A stretch of DNA of 64,000 bases from Verrucomicrobiota bacterium. GTDB lineage: Bacteria > Verrucomicrobiota > Kiritimatiellia > RFP12 > UBA1067. Numbering within the stretch: the stretch's first letter is position 1; every line of letters starts with the position of its first letter. The stretch spans positions 21,999-85,998 of the forward strand of contig JAHFSX010000008.1 of assembly GCA_023269675.1 (NCBI GenBank), written 5' to 3'. The position numbers and the translations under genes were made by a program. A model generated the notes under the pieces. That model did no database searches. It was not told the origin of the DNA and worked only from the letters and a program-made list of their open reading frames with translations. Shown here one piece after another: positions 52,022 to 61,134 of the stretch.

Positions 52022-55015
52022 TTAATGCGGCAGTCCGGCATCGTACACTTTCTTGCCGGCCCGCATCGCTGCGTAGACCGCACGCTCGGCGTCCAGGCGC
52101 GCCTGATACTTCTTCTCGCGCAGGAGGTCGGCCTCGGAGGGCGTGAACCCCTCCATGTCCGCGCGCGGGTTCTCTTTGAGCCGCCGCGCGCCCTCCTGGA
52201 TCAGCGCCAGCGCCTCGGCGCGCGCCGCCGTGTTGGTTGACGCGGGCAGGAGTATCCGGCTGCGCTCCGGACGTTCGAAACTCACCGTCGCACGCTGTTT
52301 CGCGGCGTGGCTGATCGCGATCTGCACGCCCGTCAGCGCTTTCAGCCGCTTCCACTCGCTGTCGGTCAGCGGCGAGCGTCCGCCCGGGTTCTGCGGGTAG
52401 GCGCACGCGTAGCACGGATAGTAGGGTGCGTTCAGGTCCACCCAGGTGACGAGACGGTCCAGCTCCTCCGGAGAAAGCTTCACGTCCGAATGTCCGGCGC
52501 GCAGCGTCCTGATCAGCTTGGACGGATGGCTGCCCCACGTGTACGCCTGCTGGATCTCCGCCGGCCCCGCGCCCACACAGGTGAGCGCGCCCTGCGTCCA
52601 CAGGTCCACGTAGGAGGTGCTGAAGACCACATCGCGGTCACCCGCGAGGTTCAGTTTCTCCCCCGCCTTCTTGCCGTAGTCGTGGCACGTCACGCAGTGC
52701 CTGTCGAAGATCGGCTGGATCTCGCGCTGGAAACTGAAGAGGCGCGGCGCGCCGCGCCAGCCGTCCAAGGGGTCCGCCGGCCGCTTCATGGCCTTGGGCG
52801 TCGCGCTGACGGGCGGGATGTCTCCCACGCGGTTCTCGTGGCAGCCCACGCAGCCGTAGGTTTCGCCGGGCTGCACATAGATGCCCGAGCGCATCGACTG
52901 GACCATCAGGCCGTCCTTGTCGAGGGCCTGAAAAAACACGTAGGTGTTGGCAGGCACCTCGAAATACGCGCTGCCGTCCGCCTCCACCGGCACGGTGCCG
53001 AGGATGCGCTTGTTCTCGAAGTTGTGCCAGTTCATGGCCGGCGCCTGCTCGCCCTGCCCGCCCCACCCGCGCTGCGACCAGCTCCGCTTCTCCGGCGACT
53101 CCACGATGCGCAGGGACTTGACCGCGCCCGGCTGCACGCCCTGCATGTGGGTGCCGAGGGCGGCGTTCTGCACATAGAACGTGCCGGGCGCTTTCGGATC
53201 GTCGAAGTTCCGCCGCCGCGGGTGCACGGGCGGCGGCGTCCGCGGGCGCAGCGGCATCGGATCGTAACAGCCCGGCGCCTCGGCGTGCAGCAGCACCTCG
53301 TGGCCGTGCAGGTCGAGGTAGTAGAGCCCCATCTCCTCGCCCTTGCCGGTCTGCCGCGCGCAGAGGAAGTGGCCGTCATCCAAGGGGAAGGGGTCCTCAA
53401 ACTTGCGGGCGACCGACTTCGTGGAGTCGAAGTCCTGCCCGGCCGTCTTGATGCGGTTGATGAAATCGGCCGGCCACGTGCGCAGGATCGGCTCGCGGCC
53501 GTCCACGCCCTTGGAGCGGTCGATCAGCCCCAGCGCGCCCCACGGCCGGTCGTGGCACGAACCCAGGATGGCGATGGCGAGGTGCGCCTGCGAGAGCGCG
53601 CGGGCGTCGATCACGCCGCCGGGGCTGGTGGTGTTGTTGCCCCAGTAGAGCGCGTGGCCCGTGCCGTCCTGATTGCAGACCCACAGCCCCTGCGCGTCGC
53701 CGAAGTTGCGGTCCACATACTCCCAGCGGTCATACAGCACGCGCCCGTCCGGCATGAGCGAGGCGTGGCCCTCGAAGAGCGTGGACTTGCCGATCTGGTG
53801 GATGTTCGCGCCGTCCGCCTCCATGCGGTAGAGGTTGCACATGACGTGCCGGTTGCACATGCAGTACTTGGGCTCGCGCGTGGCCGAGAAAAGGACGTCC
53901 CCGTCCGGCAGCCAGATCGGGTCGAGGTCCGTCACGCCCGGCGCGGCGGTGAGTTGGCGCACGCCGGTGCCGTCGGCGTCCATCGCGTACAGGTGATAGT
54001 TGTCATCCTTGTTCTTGCGCATGGAGAACAGGATCCTTCGCGCATCGAAGCTGATGTCCGGATCGCGCACGGTGGCGTTGGTCCCGGGAGCGAACAGGGT
54101 TTTGACCGTGCCGGTTTTCACATCGAGCAGTTTGAACGCGCCCTCGGTGTCGTAACTGCCGGTGTTGATCTCGCCGGTCTGGAAAAAGGTCTCGGTGTTG
54201 TGGTGGTCGGGCTTGTACTGTTTGCGCGTCACGAAGAGGATCGGCTGGTCGGTCAGCAGCGGGTTGCCGGTGACCAGCGCGTCCCGCGTCAGCGTATCCA
54301 AGGCCGCCGCGTCGTCCGCGGCCTCCGCCGCATCCAGCCGGGCCAGGAACGCGTCCGCCGCATAGCGCGCCCCGAACGTCTTCCCCAACTCGCTCACGGC
54401 GGCGCGCAGCCGGTCCGCGGCCGAGCCCCCGTTCAGGCGGGCGATCTCGCGCCGGCGCTCCTTGAACCGTCCCTCGGAGGCCGCCTGATCGATCGCGCCC
54501 TGGCAGACCAGCCGGTCGAGCGTGAGGTGGCCCCACCCGCCCGTTGCGCGGTCCGCCACGCGGAAGAAAACCGGCCGGCCCACCAGCTCCGGCACCGACC
54601 AGCTCCGCGGCAGCATCCTCTGTCCGCCGTTTCCGCGCGCGTAAGCCACCTCCTTGCCGTCCGGCGTGCAGAGCGCCACATAGACGTCCGGGCCACCTCC
54701 GCCGCCGACGCTGAGCGTGATCTCCGGGGCGCTGAGCACCACCACCGGCGACTCGATGACGCCCTTGAAATCGTCGCTGGGCGTCCCGGCCTCCGTCTCC
54801 AGCGTGGACAGGAAGTACGTGCCCTCTTTGGTGTACGGCGCGCCCGAATGGTGCTCCTTCGCGCGGTCGCTCACGACTTTGCCGAACGTCCCCTCCACCA
54901 CCCGCCAGCCCTGCAGGTCGCCGCTCTCGAAATCAAACCGGACTTCGGCGCCCATGCCTACAGAGGCGAGCCCCGCCGCCGCCAGAATACGGCCTATCTG
55001 CAAAATGCCTTTCAC
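52022..55015 (-). CDS. HzsA-like cytochrome protein with propeller, second copy
   Basis: A 997-residue exported protein related to the one at 14309-16699. After a signal peptide (GILQIGRILAAAGLASVG) comes a jelly-roll-like domain (about 25-165), a TolB-like propeller (FSMRKNKDDNYHLYAMDADG, DPIWLPDGDVLFSATR), an HzsA-middle-like region (ILGTVPVEADGSAYFEVPAN), and the heme sites CVGCH (about 722) and CVTCH (about 774). A further CYACA is not a canonical heme site. GTG 55015 is the start: GAGGAG lies 5 nt upstream, and the frame opens at 55045. The PAS kinase follows 16 bp later, so the pair is co-transcribed, hinting at redox or ligand sensing. Catalytic role unknown. Confidence 0.84.
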   Translation of the reverse strand: MKGILQIGRILAAAGLASVGMGAEVRFDFESGDLQGWRVVEGTFGKVVSDRAKEHHSGAPYTKEGTYFLSTLETEAGTPSDDFKGVIESPVVVLSAPEITLSVGGGGGPDVYVALCTPDGKEVAYARGNGGQRMLPRSWSVPELVGRPVFFRVADRATGGWGHLTLDRLVCQGAIDQAASEGRFKERRREIARLNGGSAADRLRAAVSELGKTFGARYAADAFLARLDAAEAADDAAALDTLTRDALVTGNPLLTDQPILFVTRKQYKPDHHNTETFFQTGEINTGSYDTEGAFKLLDVKTGTVKTLFAPGTNATVRDPDISFDARRILFSMRKNKDDNYHLYAMDADGTGVRQLTAAPGVTDLDPIWLPDGDVLFSATREPKYCMCNRHVMCNLYRMEADGANIHQIGKSTLFEGHASLMPDGRVLYDRWEYVDRNFGDAQGLWVCNQDGTGHALYWGNNTTSPGGVIDARALSQAHLAIAILGSCHDRPWGALGLIDRSKGVDGREPILRTWPADFINRIKTAGQDFDSTKSVARKFEDPFPLDDGHFLCARQTGKGEEMGLYYLDLHGHEVLLHAEAPGCYDPMPLRPRTPPPVHPRRRNFDDPKAPGTFYVQNAALGTHMQGVQPGAVKSLRIVESPEKRSWSQRGWGGQGEQAPAMNWHNFENKRILGTVPVEADGSAYFEVPANTYVFFQALDKDGLMVQSMRSGIYVQPGETYGCVGCHENRVGDIPPVSATPKAMKRPADPLDGWRGAPRLFSFQREIQPIFDRHCVTCHDYGKKAGEKLNLAGDRDVVFSTSYVDLWTQGALTCVGAGPAEIQQAYTWGSHPSKLIRTLRAGHSDVKLSPEELDRLVTWVDLNAPYYPCYACAYPQNPGGRSPLTDSEWKRLKALTGVQIAISHAAKQRATVSFERPERSRILLPASTNTAARAEALALIQEGARRLKENPRADMEGFTPSEADLLREKKYQARLDAERAVYAAMRAGKKVYDAGLPH

Positions 55016-55125
55016 GCTCGCTCCTCTTCCAGCCTGCGGGCCCATGGTTTCCCATTGATACGCGCGTTTTTACAACGTCAGTATCATACACGTCCGGAAG
55101 GGCCTGACGCCACAAAGAAAAGCCC

Positions 55126-57255
55126 TCACGGCTTGACGTACGTCAGGTTGGCGCTGATGATGCGCACCGCGTGCTTGACGGGCCAGACGGCGCGTTCGGG
55201 GCTGGCGTAGAGCCCCATCTGCCCGATGGGCAGCGGCTTGAAGCCCGTCTTGAAGGCGGGCGACTCCGGCTTCATCCGGTAATCCCCTTTCGCGGGATCC
55301 ACGAAGAGCGGATCGACTCCCGCCAGATTGTTGTCCCCGATCTGCCAGGCGTCCGGGGTCCGCGGGTACGCTTTGGCGTGGATCATCCATTCCTGCGGGC
55401 ACCCCCAGACCACGTTGCGCTCGACACGCGTCCGCGTCGCGGGCGAGCGCAGCGTTTTGTCGCGGATCGCGTCGCGCAGCAGCGCCAGGTGCGGGTAGCG
55501 CTCTTTCCACGGCGAGGCATCCACCGGCACCGCGGCCAGCTGCTCCGGCATCTGGGCGTGGACGCCTTTGGGCGGAACGAAAGACTCAGGCGTCGTCCAG
55601 GTCTGCCAGCCTGAGACCGCCGGCTGGCAATCCACAAAGACGTTGTTTTCGATCACGTTGTCCACCGCCGACAGCGAGATGCCCTCGGCCACGCGCACGA
55701 TCAGGTTGCTGGTCATCCGGATCCCCGCCGCGCCGTCATCCAGCATGATCGCGCGGTTGCGCTGCGAGCAGGGGTTGTAGATGTCGTGCACGTAGTTGCC
55801 GTTGATCACGTTGCCGACCAACGTCCAGTCGCGCCCCGTATAGAACGCGCCCATCTCGCCCGAGGTCAGGCACACGCTGTGCACCTCGTTGTACTCCATC
55901 ACGTTCTCGCGTCCGCCGAACAGCACAGCCACGTGCGGCCCGTCGTGGATCAGGTTGTGCGAGACGCGGTTGCCGCAGCCGCCGACCTGCACCGCCGCGC
56001 CGTAGGTCAGGCAGAACCGCGCATAGTCGAAGATGTGGTTGTTGTCGATCACATGCCCGCTCGGGGTCAGCGTAGCCGGGTCGCCCGCCCACACGCCCAC
56101 GCCGCCGTTGCCCAGGTGCGACAGCTCGCAGCCCGCGACGCGGTGGCGCACGCCGTTGCGGATCTCCGCCGCCGAGCCGCCCATGTTGCGGACCGTGCAG
56201 CCGACCAGCGCCACGTCCGCACCGCCGTCGATGCGCACGGCGCAGCCGCGCCCGTTCTCGAGGACCAGCCCGCGCAGCGTCACGTTCGTCACATTGTTCA
56301 GGCGCAGCAGATCGACTGCGACCGACACCTCCGCCACGCCTTGCGCGGGCGCGTCCGGCGGCCAGAAGTAGAGGCGTCCGCGCAGGCGGTCCACGTAGTA
56401 CTCGCCGGGGGCGTCCAGCTCGCAGAGCAGGTTGTAGCCGTACCAGCGCCCGCCCTTGCGGAAGCCGTAGCCGCTGCCGGGCCGCCGCTGCGTGATCGTG
56501 CGGGTGGCGGGGTCCAGCTTGTCGAAGGCGATCGCGCAGGCGGCCCAGTCGTGCGCCCAGTAGCCCTGGCCGTGCGGGTCGGACTCGCCCGCCCAGCGTG
56601 AGATGCGCTCGTCGGCATAGGTGAAGGTCGGGCCCTTCGGTCCCTGCGGCAGGTCGGCCACGGTCACGAACCCCTCGTTCGGGTAGCGGGCCAGCGTCAT
56701 CAGCGCGTCATTGTAGGTCAGCTGCAGGGCCGAGGCGGGCTGCGCCTTGGAGCCGGTCGGCTCGACGCCGTAGTCGAAGAGCCCCTGGTTCACCAGGTCG
56801 ACCGTCAGCACCTTGCCGCGCGCCTCCGCGGGCAGGCGCTCCAGGATGTTCGTGTCGCCGAGCGGTTTCATCTGCCACAGCCGCACGCCGCCGCTGATGC
56901 GCACCTCGGCGCCGGGAGCCGCGCGATAAAGGACCGGCGCAGCGGCCGTCCCCGAGTCCTCAGCCGTAAAGACGCACGGCGCGGCCTGCTCATAGCGTCC
57001 CCGCTGGAACTCGACCGTGACCGCCCCGGCCGGAACCTGCCCGCTGCCGCGCAAGCGCCGCAGCGCGTCGCGCGCGCCGGCCAGCGAGGCCAGAGGCCCG
57101 TCCGTCTTGGCCGCATTCGGCGCGGCCGAAAGTCCGCTCCACGTGTCCCGTCCCTGCGTCGACACATGCAGCGTCAGCCCCGCCGCGAGCGCCGCACCGG
57201 CGCTCAGACCCCAGCACATCCACGCCACCCACCAGCCGCGCGCTCCGTGACCCAT
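55126..57255 (-). CDS. Secreted right-handed parallel beta-helix protein
   Basis: A 709-residue exported protein. The signal peptide (WWVAWMCWGLSAGAALAAG) is followed by LTLHVSTQGRDTWSG, the opening typical of pectate-lyase-fold proteins of the GH141 or DUF1565 type. The core has many helix-rung repeats (VTLRGLVLENGRGCAVRIDG, VIDNNHIFDYARF, NRVSHNLIHDGPHVAVLFGG, NVMEYNEVHSVCLTSGEMGA). It ends in a KPESPAFKTGFKPLPIGQMG module common at the end of such proteins. A glycan-cleaving role, perhaps on fucose- or uronic-acid-containing polysaccharide, is likely from family but the substrate is open. ATG 57255 is preceded by GGGAC; an extended -10 (TGCTATAGT) lies at 57294-57302. Confidence 0.82.
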   Translation of the reverse strand: MGHGARGWWVAWMCWGLSAGAALAAGLTLHVSTQGRDTWSGLSAAPNAAKTDGPLASLAGARDALRRLRGSGQVPAGAVTVEFQRGRYEQAAPCVFTAEDSGTAAAPVLYRAAPGAEVRISGGVRLWQMKPLGDTNILERLPAEARGKVLTVDLVNQGLFDYGVEPTGSKAQPASALQLTYNDALMTLARYPNEGFVTVADLPQGPKGPTFTYADERISRWAGESDPHGQGYWAHDWAACAIAFDKLDPATRTITQRRPGSGYGFRKGGRWYGYNLLCELDAPGEYYVDRLRGRLYFWPPDAPAQGVAEVSVAVDLLRLNNVTNVTLRGLVLENGRGCAVRIDGGADVALVGCTVRNMGGSAAEIRNGVRHRVAGCELSHLGNGGVGVWAGDPATLTPSGHVIDNNHIFDYARFCLTYGAAVQVGGCGNRVSHNLIHDGPHVAVLFGGRENVMEYNEVHSVCLTSGEMGAFYTGRDWTLVGNVINGNYVHDIYNPCSQRNRAIMLDDGAAGIRMTSNLIVRVAEGISLSAVDNVIENNVFVDCQPAVSGWQTWTTPESFVPPKGVHAQMPEQLAAVPVDASPWKERYPHLALLRDAIRDKTLRSPATRTRVERNVVWGCPQEWMIHAKAYPRTPDAWQIGDNNLAGVDPLFVDPAKGDYRMKPESPAFKTGFKPLPIGQMGLYASPERAVWPVKHAVRIISANLTYVKP

Positions 57256-57293
57256 AAGCAACCGTCCCTTCGTCAGATTAAATGATGCGGCAA

Positions 57294-57302
57294 ACTATAG
57301 CA
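57294..57302 (-). promoter_or_regulatory. Possible extended -10 promoter of the beta-helix gene
   Basis: TGCTATAGT on the minus strand (57302 to 57294) fits an extended -10. No matching -35 is seen, so confidence is low. Confidence 0.33.
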
Positions 57303-57340
57303 TGCGCCGCTCCGCGCGCTCGACAACTTTCTCCCCTTCC

Positions 57341-58711
57341 TCACTTTGTCAGCGAGGCAGGCTCAACGGTATAGACGTGCGGAACCGGCGTGCGGCTCGC
57401 GAGCATCGCCTGCTCATACTGCGCCGCTTTTTTGAGGAAATCGCTGTATTGCGGCCACCGCTTGATGTAGTTCAGCGCCATCGCGGCGCTGTATTCCGTT
57501 TTGTCCTTGAAGCTGTCGTAGTGCGCTTGAACCGCGGCGGGATCCTCCACGTTGATTTTGTAATGGCTCTGCATCCAGCGCCGCGTGTTCAGCAGGCTGC
57601 GGGCCTGAACCTCCGCATCCCGCCGCTGCTCGTTCAGCTTGGCCACACCCTGAGCCTGCTTGCACTGCGGCGTCGCCTCGTTGAACGCGAGGTTGATTCC
57701 CTGCGCCAATTCCGCCGCCGAGTGACGTCCCGCCGCCGCGCCGTCGACCCGCACTTCATACGTGCCGTTGGCCAGCCCGGCGACCGCCAGCAGCTCCTGG
57801 TTCAGGTCCTTCTCGATCGGCAGCCGCGCCAGCACAGGCTTCGCCCCGGGCTCCACCGGCAGCGGCAGCGCCTTCTCCAGCACCGTGAAGGTCACTCCGC
57901 CTCCCTTTTTCGCGACCGCCGTCACCTCGGCGTTGACGCATTCCGCCGCCCGCGCGGCCGCCGCGTCCACCGTCACTTTCGACACCACCGGCGACACGCC
58001 CTGCGTCTTCAGGAAGAGCCACGCCATCATCAGCATGCCCGGGTCATCCGGATGCACGCGGTCGGGCCCCACGATCGTGTACCTCGGATCCGCCTTCTGC
58101 CCGTCCAGATTGAACGTTGTCATCGGCCCGTGGAAATCCACCACCGTGCCCTTGTTCTTGGCGGCCAAGTCCCGCACGATCGCCGCGCAGCGGCCCAAGC
58201 CGTCGTTGCACCCCGGCTGGTTGTTGTTGCGGTCATTCACCGCCGTCTGGTCGAACGGCGACGGCGTGATGAAGATCAGCTTCGGTTCGCCCGCTTCGGC
58301 GCGGATGCGGCCCACGAGTTTCTCCATGTTCGCCCCGTAGCCCTCCAGACTCCGCAGCTGAGCCGCTTTCTGGCTCTCCGTGGGATTCGCCACGTAGCTG
58401 CCGCGCCCCACATCGTTCATGCCGAACATCACCGCCACCGAGGTCGGTTTCGCGGCGACGACGTCCTCCTCCAACCGGCCGAGCGCGCCGCCTGCGGAGT
58501 CGCCCGAACGGCCCGCGTTGACGAAGCGCAGCGTCCAGCCAGGAAACCGCGTCAGATAGTAGTTGTAGACGATGTTCTGGAAACGTCCGCGGTTCGTGAT
58601 GCTGTCCCCGAGGAAACAGACCGTCTCGCCGTCCTTGAATGCCTCGCCGCGCACCAACCCCGCCGACAGGATGGCCGTCGCCATCCAAACTGATAACAGC
58701 AATCGCCTCAT
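57341..58711 (-). CDS. Secreted SGNH/GDSL hydrolase
   Basis: A 456-residue exported esterase-type protein. The signal peptide (MRRLLLSVWMATAILSAGLV) leads into the SGNH fold: block I FLGDSITNRGRF (Ser near 36), the glycine of NAGRSGDSAGG, block III MFGMNDVGRG (Asn near 98), and block V DRVHPDDPGM with the catalytic Asp and His near 219-222. All four signature residues are present, so it should be active, probably removing acetyl groups from a sugar. The C-terminal 200 residues are helical with no recognised domain. GAGGG lies about 10 nt before ATG 58711. It sits between two beta-helix/esterase genes on the same strand. Confidence 0.88.
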   Translation of the reverse strand: MRRLLLSVWMATAILSAGLVRGEAFKDGETVCFLGDSITNRGRFQNIVYNYYLTRFPGWTLRFVNAGRSGDSAGGALGRLEEDVVAAKPTSVAVMFGMNDVGRGSYVANPTESQKAAQLRSLEGYGANMEKLVGRIRAEAGEPKLIFITPSPFDQTAVNDRNNNQPGCNDGLGRCAAIVRDLAAKNKGTVVDFHGPMTTFNLDGQKADPRYTIVGPDRVHPDDPGMLMMAWLFLKTQGVSPVVSKVTVDAAAARAAECVNAEVTAVAKKGGGVTFTVLEKALPLPVEPGAKPVLARLPIEKDLNQELLAVAGLANGTYEVRVDGAAAGRHSAAELAQGINLAFNEATPQCKQAQGVAKLNEQRRDAEVQARSLLNTRRWMQSHYKINVEDPAAVQAHYDSFKDKTEYSAAMALNYIKRWPQYSDFLKKAAQYEQAMLASRTPVPHVYTVEPASLTK

Positions 58712-58781
58712 TGGATTTTCCCTCTTCTGTGTTTATGCGTTTTCACGTCAAGTCCGGAACGGGGCAGGCACCTGCGCACCC

Positions 58782-61034
58782 TCATTTCACTTTTCCCATC
58801 GCGTCCAGCGCCTCGTTCAGGCGGGCGATGATCGCCCCGGCCATGATGGGTTCCGCCTCCGCCTTGGGGTGGATCAAGTCTTGGCTGATCAGCTCTTTGA
58901 TGCGGGGCTGGAGGGCGCCGTAGATGTCCGTGACCGGCACGTTCAGCTCGGCCATCACCTTCTCGGCCGCGGCGTTGAACGTCTTGCAGTTGGTCAGGTA
59001 GTTCGGCGACTTGGCGATCGTGTTATCGCCGACGGTTCCCGTGGAATTGGCGAAGAGCGCGATCGCTCCCGCCCCGCGGATCGTGGCCACGACCTTGCGC
59101 AACTGCTCCGCGTACGGGAGCTCGTCACCCGGCTTGGCGCCGAAGAAATTATGGATGCCGTTGTTGAAATGCACGATCTGGAACGGGCCGCGCTCGGCCA
59201 GAAACGTTTTCAGGTTGTCGTCCTTCGAGGCCCAATCCGCGCGGTAGAAGCGCGGGTCCATGCTCGCCCACGTGCCCTTGACCATGGACGACTCGCCGAT
59301 GACGTTGGCTCGGCCGCGCATGCCGTCGCGGACCGCGTTGATGTAATGGCCCGAGATGGAGTCGCCGATGATGAGGATGCGCGGCAGCCGCGGGTCCTCC
59401 ACGCCCAGGTCGCAGCGGGCGTTGTAGCCCAAGCGGCGCGCGCTGGGATCCAACGCCGCGCCGGTGCAGGTGAGATGCGTGTCGGTGCGGAACGGCGCGG
59501 CCGGGCAGCCCGCCCCGTTGCAGAGGTTCGCCCCCTGCTCGGGGAGGTCCTGATAGGCATAGCGCACACCCTCGGGTTTGTCCACCGTCGGCGCGGTGAC
59601 CTCCACGGTGTCGCCCTTGATCACCGCGTCGGCCCACACCCAGCGGAAAAGCGACGAGGCGATGGCGAACCCTTTCAATGGGCCGCCCTTGGCGGCCAGA
59701 CCGCCCCGCGTGTTGCGGAAGCGCAGGGTGATTTTGTTGCCCACGGTCTCGGCGCCGACCAACTCAGGCCCGTCGACCGCCACGCCTTCCTTCTTGTAGA
59801 CCTTGGCCAGCACCGCGTCCGCGATGCGCGGGCCGACCTCGCGGGGGTGGGGCTCCTTGGGCAGATCAATGTTCACCACCAGCGCGGCCTTGGCTGCGGC
59901 GGCGGCCTCGCGCTGCGCGTCGCGCAGCTCGGCGGCCAGGCGGCTGTCGGCCAGGCGCGGCGTCACGGGCCGTAGCTGCACCACCGCAAAAGGCAGCTCC
60001 GGATTGCCGAACGCCTGACGCCAGCTCGCGATCAGTCCCGGCAGCAGCTGGCCGTACTGCGTGGCCCGCTGCTGGCTGCTGTCGTCCTCGCCGTGGTCCC
60101 ACACGACGCCCCGGACCGCCAGGCGCGTCAGCGGCGCGACCATGGCGTTCCACACCACAGAGGGCTCCTGCCTCGCGAGCGTGTCCGTGTCGTTGGGCTG
60201 GGGTTTGGGCGGCGGGTTCAGCGGCAACTTCTGGCAGAACTCCAGCCACGCCTTCATGCGCTCCTCATAGGTGCCGACCGTGCGCAGCCTCCAAGCGTCG
60301 CCCGCGTAATAGTCCAGGATCGGCCGGGCGGCGGGGTTGGCGGCCAGCGCCTCGCGGCCCATCCAGGTCTCGATGGGCTGGCCCGGCCAGGCCATGGCCA
60401 CCGAGACGATGCCGACCGGCACGCCCAGTTCCGCCGCGAGCTTCCGTCCCACGTAGTACGCTTCCGCGTTCACATTCTCTAGCGCGCCGGCTCCAGCCAC
60501 CAGCCAGCTCCCCGCCACGTCCGTCTGCACGTCGCGCGCGGTGTTCAGTTTCGCGCTGAAGCAGCGCAGCAGCGGCACCCCGGGCTCGGCCTTGGCCGCG
60601 GCGACGGCCGCGGCCCGGTCCGGCAAAAGGTTGACGAAGCGGTTGGCCACGTGCAACCCGCCCGCGCACAGCCAGACCTCGCCCACGAGCACGTCCTTGA
60701 CAACCACTCGCCCTGTGTCCGTTTTTGGCTGACCTCCGGCCTCCGTCTTCTGACCTCGGACGACCAGCTCCCGCGGCTCGGCGCTGACCGGCAGCGGGTC
60801 GAGCGTGACGGCCCACCGGCCCTGCGCGTCGGCGGCGCCGGTCTTCTGCTGCCCCCCGAACTCGACCGTGACCTGCGCGCCCGCGTCCGCCGCCCCCCAC
60901 ACGCGCAGCGGCGCCTCGCGCTGCAGGACCATGTGGTCGGAGAAGACGGCGGCGAGTTTCAGTTCGGCGGCCTTGACGTCAGCCCGCATCGCCAGCAACA
61001 AGGCGATGAGGGTCAGCAGAGCACTTCGTTTCAT
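58782..61034 (-). CDS. Sialate O-acetylesterase-like plus SGNH two-domain protein
   Basis: A 750-residue exported protein with two esterase-type domains. The signal peptide (SALLTLIALLLAMRADVKA) is followed by a sialate-O-acetylesterase-like part: AAVFSDHMVLQREAPLRVWG, VLVGEVWLC and a later VVWDHGEDDSSQ. In active members GEVWLC continues as SGQSNM; here it reads AGGLHVAN (about 120), so the nucleophile serine is missing and WYQGE-type residues are altered. The C-terminal domain (from about 550) is an SGNH hydrolase with ILIIGDSISGHYINA (Ser near 557), NNGIHNF and DLIHPKAEAEP (His near 721), apparently intact. A heptad repeat is embedded in frame at 60723-60757. ATG 61034 has AGGGGAA upstream. 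Confidence 0.86.
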   Translation of the reverse strand: MKRSALLTLIALLLAMRADVKAAELKLAAVFSDHMVLQREAPLRVWGAADAGAQVTVEFGGQQKTGAADAQGRWAVTLDPLPVSAEPRELVVRGQKTEAGGQPKTDTGRVVVKDVLVGEVWLCAGGLHVANRFVNLLPDRAAAVAAAKAEPGVPLLRCFSAKLNTARDVQTDVAGSWLVAGAGALENVNAEAYYVGRKLAAELGVPVGIVSVAMAWPGQPIETWMGREALAANPAARPILDYYAGDAWRLRTVGTYEERMKAWLEFCQKLPLNPPPKPQPNDTDTLARQEPSVVWNAMVAPLTRLAVRGVVWDHGEDDSSQQRATQYGQLLPGLIASWRQAFGNPELPFAVVQLRPVTPRLADSRLAAELRDAQREAAAAAKAALVVNIDLPKEPHPREVGPRIADAVLAKVYKKEGVAVDGPELVGAETVGNKITLRFRNTRGGLAAKGGPLKGFAIASSLFRWVWADAVIKGDTVEVTAPTVDKPEGVRYAYQDLPEQGANLCNGAGCPAAPFRTDTHLTCTGAALDPSARRLGYNARCDLGVEDPRLPRILIIGDSISGHYINAVRDGMRGRANVIGESSMVKGTWASMDPRFYRADWASKDDNLKTFLAERGPFQIVHFNNGIHNFFGAKPGDELPYAEQLRKVVATIRGAGAIALFANSTGTVGDNTIAKSPNYLTNCKTFNAAAEKVMAELNVPVTDIYGALQPRIKELISQDLIHPKAEAEPIMAGAIIARLNEALDAMGKVK
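60723..60757 (-). repeat. Heptad repeat inserted in frame in a coding sequence
   Basis: On the minus strand five 7-bp units read GAGGTCA, GAAGACG, GAGGCCG, GAGGTCA, GCCAAAA. They encode the stretch around RGQKTEAGGQPKT, which falls in the loop just before the conserved VVVKDVLVGEVW strand of the esterase. Three units match 18 of 21 bases of the intergenic array at 11833-11853. The frame is kept, so the host gene absorbed the element as a surface loop. Confidence 0.68.
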
Positions 61035-61134
61035 TCAGGTTCCCCTTTTCAACTTTTAAAGATCGTAGAACATTCCCAAAAAATACCCGTTATTGCGAGC
61101 ATCCTTTCTTCGGCCTTTTCAGCAGCCGCGCCTT

